NCBI RefSeq assembly: GCF_005869225.1
Contig: NZ_SWFP01000001.1
Span: forward strand, 558,001 to 622,000
DNA length: 64,000 nt
Origin: Dyadobacter bucti
GTDB lineage: Bacteria; Bacteroidota; Bacteroidia; Cytophagales; Spirosomataceae
Direction of reading: 5' to 3'
Part shown: piece after piece, positions 10,401 through 17,917 of the stretch
How positions within the stretch are numbered: position 1 is the first letter of the stretch
Layout: each line of letters starts with the position of its first letter
Made by a program: the position numbers and the translations under genes
The notes under the pieces: generated by a model
What the model was told of the DNA's origin: nothing
The model's input: the letters and a program-made list of their open reading frames with translations, nothing else
The model's database searches: none

Positions 10401-10627
10401 AGACTCTGGCCTGCGGTGGCCCGGATCTCATACTTCCCATTGGCATCCGTGTTGATACCATTCTGTGTACCCTTTGCAATAACCGTTACAAAAGGGATCG
10501 GGGCGCGGTCTGCGGCAGCAGTGACTGTTCCCCTGATGACCCGTTGCTGCGCATTTGCTTCATATAATGCAGCAATAGTAAAAAATAGGAGAAGAAATGG
10601 CCAAAAGCACTTTTTCCTTGTTTTCAT
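7442..10627 (-). CDS. SusC/RagA-family TonB-dependent outer-membrane transporter
   Basis: 1061 residues, typical SusC length. A signal peptide (about 1-27, ending ANAQ) is followed by a carboxypeptidase-regulatory-like domain (about 28-115: VIRGTVTAAADRAPIPFVTV). The TonB plug follows, with the SusC signature region around LYIVDGVIRDNINDLNPSDI and STAIYGARGSNGVVIVTTK. The rest is a beta-barrel ending NIIFGLNASF with the C-terminal Phe expected for BAM recognition. It is the first gene of the minus-strand operon and is divergent from the GntR regulator. It imports oligosaccharides with the SusD partner. Confidence 0.96.
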   Translation of the reverse strand: MKTRKKCFWPFLLLFFTIAALYEANAQQRVIRGTVTAAADRAPIPFVTVIAKGTQNGINTDANGKYEIRATAGQSLIFSFIGYKTQEIVLGSQTELNVTLEEDATTLNEVVAIGYGSQSRELTTTAISKLDNRVLDNVPFANAASALQGTISGVRVQSTSGQPGAAPRVIVRGGTSINNPNGASPLYIVDGVIRDNINDLNPSDIESMQVLKDAASTAIYGARGSNGVVIVTTKSGKSGKTRISYSYDLTQSTVARKYDLLSARDFIYFQRLGIAASAAKDPAQNSLLTQPGSGGTGNDLSNKTPFTTQYLTPENGHKLQEGWESMPDPLDPSKTIIFKDTDFQELLFKTGISHNHALSIAGGTEKATFSAGLGYLKSEGIAIASDFRRVTLNLNSELAVRDNVKVFGRLMYSNSASKVPYQTTNLFGRSSGLPPTAKYQFEDGTLAPGINLSIGNPEYIVSVEKGKNSNDKSTMVVGTNWNILPELLLTVQGSLYRETADSRSFLKAYLNGPGNLVNSRDASGSYSKRIQYQTDATLSYAKSFNNVHALDAMLGFSYYDRILSSLSASGRGAASDLIPTLNSAAIPQAVGGTEARQIIAGYFGRVNYNYDQKYLLSVTSRYDGASNLGANYKWGFFPGVSAGWNVHREKFWQGLPEGLLSLKLRTSYGVNGNISQLGDYQAQGQYSVGATYAGVAAIQNTSLANQELKWEQSKTFDVGVDIGLFNNRISLLVDRYRRVTDNLITSLSLPHSTGFGSILTNLGSLENKGIEVELSARITNSESDLSWDVSFNAARVKNKILSLPYNGTENNRIGGVYVWDAARGDYAWMGGLQEGGRVGDMFAYKQMGIYATDEAAAAGPVDMVVPGANKTKYGGDVNWLDADGNNIIDEKDRVYVGNIYPTWTGGLTNSLSYKGFSFLFRLDFTAGHTIDHYTRGTFLGQYHGDNGLSTDLLRSWQKQGDVTDIPRFYWADQQVRSNLFRGNSTLFERGDFLAVREATLSYTVPGKILQKLKIASLRFNVTGNNLHYFTNFTGLNPEDGNRDNGRYPIPRNIIFGLNASF

Positions 10628-10700
10628 GTAAATAGAAGTTTAAACCATGGGTGTTTTGTACTGGATATTTAAAAAAGCGGGAAATTTTCTGTTGATGTTT

Positions 10701-10769
10701 ATTTGTAGGATAAATGTACTAATAAATTTTATATAAAATAATTTGTAGGGAAATTTATTCTCCTAATCC
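10701..10769. promoter_or_regulatory. candidate operator region between SusC operon and GntR gene
   Basis: The 183-bp divergent intergenic region has two copies of ATTTGTAGG starting at 10701 and 10741, exactly 40 bp apart, each followed by an A/T-rich stretch and then CTAAT. GTAGG/CCTAA half-sites form an imperfect dyad in the second copy. Forty bp is close to four helical turns, which would suit two regulator dimers on one DNA face. The sites are seen; binding by the adjacent GntR protein is inferred. Confidence 0.4.
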
Positions 10770-10810
10770 AGGCGGAATGTTTACCTTGCCTTTGTAAAAA
10801 AATATATAGG

Positions 10811-11509
10811 ATGATTACCAAAGCCAACACACTGGAACGCATAGAAAGCCTGTCGATGACAGACCGTGTCGAGAATACCCTCCGGGAATATCTGACAGAA
10901 AACGGCTTTAAACCTGGTGATTCGCTACCCAATGAAACTGAAATTGCTCAGCAGCTGAATGTTAGCAGAAATGTGGTACGTGAGGCATTGAGCCGCCTGC
11001 GGATGCTGGGCATGGTAGAAACCAAAACACGGCGCGGCATGGTAATGTCACAGCCTGACCTGCTCGCGGGCATTGAAAAGGTCATGAACCCTTCGATCAT
11101 GAGCCAGGGCAATATGAAGGATATCTTTGAATTAAGGCTGATCCTGGAAATGGGAATTGCGGAATTCCTTTTTGCCCGCAAGACGGATAAAGACCTGAAA
11201 GAGCTGGAAGCTATCGTTTTAAAACAGAAAGGATTGAAATCCCTGACCAAGGAAGACGAGATAGAATTTCATGGCAAGCTGTACGAAATGACCGGGAACG
11301 ATACTTTCAAGCGGTTCCAGACTTTGCTGCTGCCTGTTTTCGATCACGTTTTTTTAAACTATTTTGAAAAAGGCATACATACCGAATTTCAAAATACGAG
11401 TTCGCATTATGACTTGTTCGCGATCCTCAAAGAAGGAACTGCTGACGAATTCCGCAAAGCCATGCATTCGCATCTTACACCTTATTATAGTACAAGTTTT
11501 CAGAAATAA
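10811..11509 (+). CDS. GntR-family transcriptional regulator, FadR/FCD type
   Basis: 232 residues. The N-terminal winged helix-turn-helix (about 14-80) carries the GntR pattern NETEIAQQLNVSRNVVREAL and LRMLGMVETKTRRGMVM. The C-terminal helical FCD ligand domain (about 90-215) begins DIFELRLILEMGIAEFLF and has His residues in the expected metal/ligand-site places (EIEFHGKLYEM). FCD regulators sense small acids, and NanR, the sialic-acid repressor, is in this class. Divergence from a sialidase-containing SusCD operon therefore supports a role as its local, sugar-acid-responsive regulator (inference). The start is the ATG right after an A/T-rich leader. A REP-like repeat follows 18 bp after the stop. 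Confidence 0.9.
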   Translation: MITKANTLERIESLSMTDRVENTLREYLTENGFKPGDSLPNETEIAQQLNVSRNVVREALSRLRMLGMVETKTRRGMVMSQPDLLAGIEKVMNPSIMSQGNMKDIFELRLILEMGIAEFLFARKTDKDLKELEAIVLKQKGLKSLTKEDEIEFHGKLYEMTGNDTFKRFQTLLLPVFDHVFLNYFEKGIHTEFQNTSSHYDLFAILKEGTADEFRKAMHSHLTPYYSTSFQK

Positions 11510-11527
11510 GCGGCGCGACCGTACATG

Positions 11528-11632
11528 GCGCGAAGCTTTGCTTCGTGCAGGCTATTTGAAGGCCTCCGGCCGGTGATGTTGAATTGTCGGCCGGAGGCCT
11601 TTGAATAAAGGTGCGAAGCAGAGCTTCGCATC
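11528..11632. repeat. REP-like intergenic repeat, copy 1
   Basis: A composite element of about 105 bp: a small hairpin (GCGAAGCtttGCTTCGTGC, 11530-11548), a strong stem AAGGCCTCCGGCCG/CGGCCGGAGGCCTT (11559-11572 with 11588-11601), and a second small hairpin (TGCGAAGCagaGCTTCGCA, 11612-11630). The order and much of the sequence recur at 14055-14160. It lies between the GntR gene and the hydrolase gene and could also act as a transcription terminator. Confidence 0.85.
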
Positions 11633-11657
11633 AACTCACGGGCAAAACTAAGTTAAT

Positions 11658-12776
11658 ATGAACAAAAAAATACTGATAATAACCGGCGTGCTGATCGCTG
11701 TCGCTTCAATAGGCGCATTCATATTCTGGCCGGATGAAACTGCAATTTCCAGGCCGCAGGAGCCCAAAATGCCTTATCCTTATGTAAGCGAAGACGTTAC
11801 GTTCCAAAACAAGGAAGCAAACATCACTTTGTCAGCGACTCTTACTTTACCGGCAAAAGAAGGTAATTATCCGGCGGTCATTCTGATCACGGGCAGCGGG
11901 CCACAAAACAGGAATGAAGAAGTTGCTGGTCACAAACCTTTCCTCGTCATTTCAAACCACCTGACCAGGAACGGGATCGCGGTCTTAAGGTATGACGACA
12001 GGGGTTTTGGTCAATCTACGGGAGACTTTAAATCAGCGACTTCCCTGGATTTCGCCCGTGATGTAGAGAGTGCCATTTCTTACCTGAAAACAAGACCGGA
12101 AATAAACAAGGGCAAGATTGGTCTGGTGGGTCACAGCGAAGGCGGGATGATTGCCCCTATTGTCGCATCCCAATCACCCGATGTAAACTTTATTGTGCTC
12201 CTCGCCGCACCCGGAATCAAGGGTGATAAGTTGCTGCTGATGCAATCGGCGCTGATGGGGAGAGCCATGGGTTTATCTGAAACGGACATTCAGAAATCGC
12301 TAAAAGTGAACGCTGCCGTGTATGGCATGATCGAAAAATCCGATAACCCGGAGACATTAAAGGCAGACCTGACCCGATTCGCAAAGGATCATATAGAGGA
12401 CATGCCGGACAAGCTGGTGCCCCCGAATATGACAAAAGAAGAATTTGTTGCAGCCAATGTCGACGCCTTATCCACTCCCTGGTGGCAATACCTGCTGAAA
12501 TACGACCCTGTCCCTGTAATTGAGAAAGTCACGTGCGCGGTGTTGGTTTTAAATGGGGAAAAAGACCTGCAGGTGCCTCCGAAAGAAAATCTGGCTGCCA
12601 TTGGGGAAGCATTGAAAAAAGGTGGCAACCAAAAGACAACCATTAAAGAGCTGCCAGATCTCAATCACTTTTTTCAGGAATGTGATACCGGCTCGCCTGC
12701 GGAATACGCAAAAATTGAACAAACCTTTTCCCCCGTCGCGCTGACGGAAATATCAGACTGGATATTGAAACAGTAA
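11658..12776 (+). CDS. membrane-anchored alpha/beta hydrolase
   Basis: 372 residues. One N-terminal hydrophobic helix (about 4-24) is either an anchor or an uncleaved signal. The alpha/beta-hydrolase fold shows a GSGPQNR oxyanion segment (79-85), the nucleophile elbow GHSEGG with Ser160, an acid at Asp303 (GEKDLQVPP), and His337 (DLNHFF). This is a complete catalytic triad. The family is close to S9-type peptidases and esterases; the substrate is unknown. It stands alone, flanked on both sides by copies of the REP-like repeat. Confidence 0.85.
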   Translation: MNKKILIITGVLIAVASIGAFIFWPDETAISRPQEPKMPYPYVSEDVTFQNKEANITLSATLTLPAKEGNYPAVILITGSGPQNRNEEVAGHKPFLVISNHLTRNGIAVLRYDDRGFGQSTGDFKSATSLDFARDVESAISYLKTRPEINKGKIGLVGHSEGGMIAPIVASQSPDVNFIVLLAAPGIKGDKLLLMQSALMGRAMGLSETDIQKSLKVNAAVYGMIEKSDNPETLKADLTRFAKDHIEDMPDKLVPPNMTKEEFVAANVDALSTPWWQYLLKYDPVPVIEKVTCAVLVLNGEKDLQVPPKENLAAIGEALKKGGNQKTTIKELPDLNHFFQECDTGSPAEYAKIEQTFSPVALTEISDWILKQ

Positions 12777-12788
12777 GTGGCGCAATGG

Positions 12789-12855
12789 CGCGAAGCACAG
12801 CTTCGTCCCAACTTCTCAGCACAGCTCGCACCGACTTGCCAGCTTAGCTTCGCAC
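12789..12855. repeat. REP-like repeat, partial copy 2
   Basis: A shorter relative of the repeats at 11528 and 14055, with GCGCGAAGCacaGCTTCGT at one end and AGCTTAGCTTCGCAC at the other but no GGCCTCCGGCC stem. It lies between two convergent genes. It supplies the last codons and the stop of the DUF4105 gene (ending KLVRS), so the element has reached into a coding sequence. Confidence 0.65.
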
Positions 12856-14019
12856 TAACTTGCCTGGTACCAGCAGCCTCGAAATCGTATAGGCCCGAAT
12901 TCCCAGAACGATATTAAAAGGGATCAAAAAAACATTCAGCTCCTGAGGGAGAAAAAACCACAAAAGCAAAGTAAACCAGGACAATATGCCTGTGATCATA
13001 AAATATCCGGCTACAAAAGTATAAAACCTGGGCCTGAACAACAGTACGGCAGCAACCACATGGAAAGGTACCGCCCACAGCAGGTTAAGATTTTTTGCAG
13101 CGGCCTGATGATCCGTAGCTGTCCATAACAACACCAGCAAAACTCCCGCCAGTCCAACAACAAAAAACAAAACAGCGTCAAACCATTTTGTGAGCTTTTT
13201 CTTCTTCCAGTCGTAATAGCAAAGCAGAATGGCGCCGAACAAAAACAGGTTAAAGACAATCCAGGGATGAAGCAGACTGAAAGAAGCGGGTTCCGGACTG
13301 GATTTGTAAACTATATTTTTTCGTTTCACGATCCTGCGCCCGTTCAGTTTGGCATGGTCGAATCCCGACTCTATATAATCCGGCAGGAACATGTATTCAA
13401 ACGGGGCTAGTTTTTTATCCATTGGAAGGCCCAGGCATATATCAATTCCCAGGTCGCCCCAGGGCTGTTCCGCCAGGTAACTGTCAGTCAGCTCACGGAT
13501 AGTATAATCCGTTTTGATGTATGAACCGTCAAACCTGATGCTGTCTCCGAACAACACTACAAACACATCCCGCACTTTGGTAGCACAGTTGTTATAAAAA
13601 TAATCGTAACGATAGGTAGCATTTTCAGGCAGGGCATTCCTATGGAGATAAGTACGAACTTTCTGCGTTTGTTCGTCCGTAAGGTCCAGCACCTGCTCGT
13701 GCACATAACGGTTTTGCGAAATGTAGGCATCCCGGAAGCGATCATAAGGATAAACCCCGAGCTTATAAAACAGGTCACCACGCGGAAAGTTGATATAAAA
13801 AGCCGGATCAAAAGTGAAAGTGCCATAATTGAAAGCCAAGTCCTCGCCTGTTGATGGATCCCGTACCCGGATGGCGCTGTGCCCGAAAGCCGAATACACC
13901 TCACCCTGATACGGGCCGCAAGTGATCACTGAGATTTCTGCCTGACCGGAAAACGGAGCTTGTGCGGATGAAGCCAGCGATAACAAAAGAAAAATGACAA
14001 CAGCAATGCTTTTTTTCAT
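12844..14019 (-). CDS. lnb: Lnb/DUF4105-family protein (putative lipoprotein N-acyltransferase)
   Basis: The start at 14019 gives a clean signal peptide (MKKSIAVVIFLLLSLASSAQA); an upstream in-frame ATG at 14052 is less likely. The N-terminal periplasmic domain has the DUF4105 signature with a conserved Cys and His (ITCGPYQGEVYSAFGHSAIRV spans the pair) and NNCATKVRD later. The C-terminal third has about five hydrophobic segments. DUF4105 proteins have been reported as the Bacteroides lipoprotein N-acyltransferase Lnb, which would complete triacylation of the many lipoproteins seen in this window. The gene symbol is by family resemblance. Bacteroidota can carry several DUF4105 paralogues, so this copy may not be the acyltransferase. 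Confidence 0.75.
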   Translation of the reverse strand: MKKSIAVVIFLLLSLASSAQAPFSGQAEISVITCGPYQGEVYSAFGHSAIRVRDPSTGEDLAFNYGTFTFDPAFYINFPRGDLFYKLGVYPYDRFRDAYISQNRYVHEQVLDLTDEQTQKVRTYLHRNALPENATYRYDYFYNNCATKVRDVFVVLFGDSIRFDGSYIKTDYTIRELTDSYLAEQPWGDLGIDICLGLPMDKKLAPFEYMFLPDYIESGFDHAKLNGRRIVKRKNIVYKSSPEPASFSLLHPWIVFNLFLFGAILLCYYDWKKKKLTKWFDAVLFFVVGLAGVLLVLLWTATDHQAAAKNLNLLWAVPFHVVAAVLLFRPRFYTFVAGYFMITGILSWFTLLLWFFLPQELNVFLIPFNIVLGIRAYTISRLLVPGKLVRS

Positions 14020-14054
14020 GAACCTGATTATATGCTTAAAGGTAGTTAGCATGT

Positions 14055-14160
14055 CGCGAAGCTAATGCTTCGTGCCGACTATTTTAAGGCCTCCGGCCGA
14101 TGCTTTCAACTACCACCGGCCGGAGGCCTTGGAATAAGGGGTACGAAGCGCAGCTTCGCA
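14055..14160. repeat. REP-like intergenic repeat, copy 3
   Basis: Same composite structure as 11528-11632: hairpin GCGAAGCtaatGCTTCGTGC (14055-14074), stem AAGGCCTCCGGCCG/CCGGCCGGAGGCCTT (14086-14099 with 14116-14130), and hairpin ACGAAGCgcaGCTTCGCA (14143-14160). The arms are almost identical to copy 1 while the central loop differs, as expected if stem structure is conserved. Confidence 0.85.
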
Positions 14161-14184
14161 TTCGCTTGCTTCCACATTTTTATA

Positions 14185-14209
14185 TTTATTTATAAAAAGT
14201 CTAAATAAA
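14185..14209. promoter_or_regulatory. candidate iron-regulator (Fur/DtxR-type) operator
   Basis: Inverted repeat TTTATTTATA - 5 bp - TCTAAATAAA, with arms matching at 9 of 10 positions. It ends one base before the TTTG of the promoter at 14211-14242, so a bound repressor would block sigma contact. A/T-rich palindromes of this form are typical of Fur and DtxR-family boxes. The downstream DUF4198/TonB-receptor pair fits iron control (inference). Confidence 0.5.
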
Positions 14210-14210
14210 C

Positions 14211-14242
14211 TTTGCAAAGGTGAAATTCCGCGTATACTTTTG
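14211..14242 (+). promoter_or_regulatory. Bacteroidota-type promoter for the DUF4198/TonB-receptor operon
   Basis: TTTG at 14211-14214 and TACTTTTG at 14235-14242 are separated by 20 bp, matching the Bacteroidota primary-sigma consensus TTTG-N19-21-TAnnTTTG. Transcription would begin near 14249, giving a leader of about 75 nt to the ATG at 14325. Confidence 0.6.
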
Positions 14243-14324
14243 TCCGGTCATATTTGAAAGGATATGAATTGCATTTTTCAAGAAACACAATTAACAATTT
14301 TTACTACCTCAATATAAAAACCCA

Positions 14325-15038
14325 ATGAAAAGTATCATTACGCTCGTTGCCCTGTTGCTTCTGTCTGTCAGCAATCTTTTTGCCCACGCACTGTGGATAC
14401 AGACAGGCACCACCGGAAAAGCAGGCCAGAAACAAACCGTTAAAATCGTTTATTCCGAGCCGGATGACAAGCCTGAAAAAATTGCAGACTGGTATTCGGA
14501 CGTAAAGGAATTTGAACTGTGGCTTACCACCCCGGACAAGCAAAAAGTGAAGCTGGCAACGGTTGCCGGCGAAGATCACTTTACTTCGGAGTTCACTCCT
14601 GAAAAGGACGGCGTATATACATTATCGATCAGTAAGGCTGCCAAAGAACTGGGTGGTTCCACTATTTACCAGTTCAATGCAAGCGCGATTGTAAAGGTTG
14701 GCAAATCCCTTGCCGGCAACGACGCTTCTTTCAATGGCAATGAGATCGCGGTTTTCGCCGATGCATCAAAGACTTACAAAGTCAATCAGCCCCTGAATCT
14801 GACAACCCTTTTGAAGGATAAACCTGCTGAAAAACTGCACGTTGGCATTTCCTCACCAAGCGGCTGGAATAAAAATGTAAGTTCCAACGCAAGCGGTGTG
14901 GCAGAATTTACGCCTATCTGGGCAGGAACCTATAAAATCGAAGCTTCTACCAGCGAAAAGGCCGAGGGAGACCATTTTGGAAAACCCTTTAAGTCTATCT
15001 GGAGATCTGCCACTTTGCTGGTTGACGTAGTGAAATAA
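14325..15038 (+). CDS. DUF4198 (NikM-like) periplasmic protein
   Basis: 237 residues. The signal peptide ends LFA, and the mature protein starts with His (HALWIQ), the usual opening of DUF4198 proteins, where an N-terminal His can serve in metal binding. The rest is two beta-sandwich-like parts (about 25-130 and 140-235). DUF4198 proteins are commonly encoded beside TonB-dependent metal or siderophore receptors, and this one is 90 bp before such a receptor. It probably handles metal or metal-chelate in the periplasm; the exact ligand is unknown. Confidence 0.75.
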   Translation: MKSIITLVALLLLSVSNLFAHALWIQTGTTGKAGQKQTVKIVYSEPDDKPEKIADWYSDVKEFELWLTTPDKQKVKLATVAGEDHFTSEFTPEKDGVYTLSISKAAKELGGSTIYQFNASAIVKVGKSLAGNDASFNGNEIAVFADASKTYKVNQPLNLTTLLKDKPAEKLHVGISSPSGWNKNVSSNASGVAEFTPIWAGTYKIEASTSEKAEGDHFGKPFKSIWRSATLLVDVVK

Positions 15039-15057
15039 TCGTTCAAGCATTCCCGCG

Positions 15058-15083
15058 CCGGGCAGGACTGATCCGCCTGCCGG
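15058..15083 (+). terminator. intercistronic hairpin, possible attenuator
   Basis: CCGGGCAGG (15058-15066) pairs with CCTGCCGG (15076-15083) with one bulge, followed by a short T-rich stretch. It lies between the DUF4198 and receptor genes and could reduce read-through or stabilise the upstream message. Confidence 0.35.
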
Positions 15084-15128
15084 TCATTTTCACTCCTGTT
15101 ATTTCCTTACTCACTCCATTCTAAGAAA

Positions 15129-17495
15129 ATGAACAAATTTTACTTTGTTTCCCTGCTGCTGCTTGCGACAGCAGCCAGTGTCCTCGCGCAATCCGGGGCC
15201 ATAAAAGGCCAGATCCTGACCTCCGACGGTCAGCCTGCCGAATTTGTCACAGTCGGTATCAAGGAACTTCAGACCGGCACCGTAACAGATAGCAAAGGCA
15301 ATTTCCGCCTGAAAAAAATACCTGCAGGCAGGCATATTCTCTACGTCCAGCTTGTGGGTTACAGTGCAATTGAACAGCAAATCGTAGTATCGGGCGAAAC
15401 CACTGTACCGCCGATCTCCCTGAAAGAAAATGCACAGGTTTTGCAGGAAGTGCTTATCAAAGGCAATACCAATCGTTTTGCGCAGAAAGAGTCAGAGCAC
15501 ATCGCCCGCCTTCCGCTCAAAAACATTGAAAACCCACAGGTATACAATGTGGTTTCCAAAGAGATCATGCAGGAACAGATCGTGACCGATTATAAAAGCG
15601 CCTTCAAGAATATCCCGGGTGCCAATTCCGGTGTCGCACATTCCAGTAACGGACGTTATATGAACGTCACACGCGGCTTTAACCTGGGCAATGCTGCCAG
15701 AAACGGCATAGGCACTTCTTCAGTCGCGGAAATTGACCCTGCCAATCTGGAAAGGATTGAAGCGATCAAAGGACCTTCTGGAACACTTTACGGGGCAAGC
15801 CTGTCTACTTTCGGGGGACTGTTCAACCGGGTTACCAAAAAACCTTTCGATGTTTTTAAAGGACAGGTTTCTTTCACTACCGGCACCTGGAACCTCAACC
15901 GCCTCGCTGCTGATATCAATACCCCCCTGAACGAAGACAAAACCGTTTTACTTCGCCTTAATACGGCTTTACACAGCGAAAAAAGCTTTCAGGACGCAGG
16001 TTTTTCAAAAACCTATCTGGTAGCGCCCAGCGTTTCCATCAAACTGAGTGACCGTCTTTCTGTACTGTTCGATGTGGAGCTTTATGGCAGAAAGGGAACG
16101 AATATTTACGGAAACAGCATTACGTCCACCAATGTAAAAGCGTTGGGCATGGATCAGCTACGGATCGGTTACAGGCAATCTTTTACAAATAATTCCATCA
16201 TCGCCTCTACCCGTACCCAAAATCTTTATTCGCAGATCAATTACAAGATCAGCAGCCAGTGGACCTCGCAAACCAACGTCGGTACCAGCCTGGTGGAATT
16301 CGAATTTCCTGCGATGACACTCAATACCATCACTGATTCGACTGTGACACGCAATATCTGGGATCAGTACACCCGGCAAGTAGCAACCCAGATCCAGCAG
16401 AACTTCATTGGTGATTTCAAGATCGCCAATTTAAGAAACCGCGTGGTAGCCGGAGTAGATTACAGCTCCATGAATTTCGATTTCCCCAATACCCGCGGTG
16501 CTGTTTACGACACCGTCAATTTTATCAATCCCGGCAGACGTTATGCTGCGATCAGTATCAATGAGATCAAAAACAAGGTAGCAACCGTCACTACCAACAG
16601 CGGCAGCACAGGCAAATACAACTACGTAGGCGCTTATGTTTCGGACGTACTCAACCTGGCCGAAAACCTGATGGTAATGCTTAGCCTGCGGGTCGACCGG
16701 TTTGACAACAAAGGTTCTTACAGCTATTCGTCCAATGCAACGACAGGATTATATAAGCAAACTGCATTGTCCCCAAAATTTGGTGTGGTATATCAGCCCG
16801 TCAAAGAGAAGGTTGCCGTTTTTGCCAATTACATGAATGGTTACCAGTTTGTGGCGCCTGTGAACCAGCCCGACGGATCTGTTTCCAACTTCAAGCCTCA
16901 GTTTGCCAACCAGACGGAAGCGGGCGTGAAACTGGATGTGCTGGATAATAAGGTGAGTGCCACGATCAGTTATTATGGTATCAAAGTGATCAATCTGGTA
17001 CGGACCGATATGGAACGTGATCCGGTGAACGGCAACCGTTTTCAGGTGCAGGATGGTAACCAGACGAGCAAAGGCGTCGATTTCGAGCTTATCATGAATC
17101 CTGTGAACGGACTGAATATCCTTGCCGGCTATGCGTACAATGCCAGCAAACTCGCCAAAGCGAACGAAAACGTAAACGGGCGCCGTCCGACTAATTCAGG
17201 AGCTGAAAACACTGCGAATTTATGGGCGAGCTATCGCCTGCCTGCCGGTTCTGCCAAAGGTTTGGGAATAGGTGCGGGTTTCAATTACAGCGGCGAACAA
17301 TTCGTGATCAACAATACAACACGTGAATTCACGATCCCTGCCTACACAGTGCTGGATGCCACCATATTCTACGATCAGCCAGGCTACCGCATTGGTCTTA
17401 AAATGGACAATATCAACAATGAAAGGTATTGGAACACATCCCTTCAGCCGCAGACGCCCAGACGTTTCTCAGCAAGTTTTACAGTTAAATTTTGA
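15129..17495 (+). CDS. TonB-dependent siderophore-type receptor
   Basis: 788 residues. Signal peptide (about 1-20), carboxypeptidase-regulatory-like domain (about 23-100: GAIKGQILTSDGQPAEFVTV), plug domain (about 125-240) with the typical IEAIKGPSGTLYG segment, and a beta-barrel ending RRFSASFTVKF with the terminal Phe. The plug and barrel pattern (VTRGFNLGNAARNGIG; later NINNERYWNTSLQPQTPRRF) is that of ferric-siderophore receptors rather than SusC. Likely imports an iron chelate using TonB energy. It follows the DUF4198 gene and the candidate iron box, which supports iron or metal uptake. Confidence 0.9.
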   Translation: MNKFYFVSLLLLATAASVLAQSGAIKGQILTSDGQPAEFVTVGIKELQTGTVTDSKGNFRLKKIPAGRHILYVQLVGYSAIEQQIVVSGETTVPPISLKENAQVLQEVLIKGNTNRFAQKESEHIARLPLKNIENPQVYNVVSKEIMQEQIVTDYKSAFKNIPGANSGVAHSSNGRYMNVTRGFNLGNAARNGIGTSSVAEIDPANLERIEAIKGPSGTLYGASLSTFGGLFNRVTKKPFDVFKGQVSFTTGTWNLNRLAADINTPLNEDKTVLLRLNTALHSEKSFQDAGFSKTYLVAPSVSIKLSDRLSVLFDVELYGRKGTNIYGNSITSTNVKALGMDQLRIGYRQSFTNNSIIASTRTQNLYSQINYKISSQWTSQTNVGTSLVEFEFPAMTLNTITDSTVTRNIWDQYTRQVATQIQQNFIGDFKIANLRNRVVAGVDYSSMNFDFPNTRGAVYDTVNFINPGRRYAAISINEIKNKVATVTTNSGSTGKYNYVGAYVSDVLNLAENLMVMLSLRVDRFDNKGSYSYSSNATTGLYKQTALSPKFGVVYQPVKEKVAVFANYMNGYQFVAPVNQPDGSVSNFKPQFANQTEAGVKLDVLDNKVSATISYYGIKVINLVRTDMERDPVNGNRFQVQDGNQTSKGVDFELIMNPVNGLNILAGYAYNASKLAKANENVNGRRPTNSGAENTANLWASYRLPAGSAKGLGIGAGFNYSGEQFVINNTTREFTIPAYTVLDATIFYDQPGYRIGLKMDNINNERYWNTSLQPQTPRRFSASFTVKF

Positions 17496-17506
17496 TATCT
17501 ACCCAA

Positions 17507-17850
17507 ATGAAATATCCTTTCTCATAACATTCTTACTGTATATCAGCGGACCGCATGTGCAGCAAACATCCAGAACACATATGAGAGGCAGTTTGGTCAC
17601 AAGTGACGGCAAGCGAGGTGCTTTTTGTAACAATTCAGATCAAGCATTCCAGGTTCGGGACTGTAACAGATGAAAATGGTGATTATCAACTCAAAGATGT
17701 ACCGGCCGGAAGCCACGTCGTGGTCGTGAGCATCGTCGGTTTTGAACCTGCCGAACTGGATATCGAAACCGGCGAAGACAAACGCTGAATGTTGAAACGA
17801 TCCGCCTGAAGGAGGATGCAAAAACTCTACGGAAGGAAAAAATCAGCCCC
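17507..17850 (+). pseudogene. decayed N-terminus of a second TonB receptor
   Basis: Three reading frames together give a receptor start: a signal-like SFLITFLLYISGPHVQ, then HMRGSLVTSDGK, then SRFGTVTDENGDYQLKDVPA and VSIVGFEPAELDIETGED, then LNVETIRLKEDAKTLR. This mirrors residues 1-105 of the intact receptor just upstream (LTSDGQPAEFVTV; GTVTDSKGNFRLKKIPAG). At least three frame changes separate the pieces, and no plug or barrel follows. It is a remnant of a duplicated receptor. Confidence 0.7.
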
Positions 17851-17917
17851 GGACTTAAGTCCGGGGCAAACGAATGTCCGAGGTTAATTGGAGATCGCAA
17901 AACAGTTGTTGCAAAGT

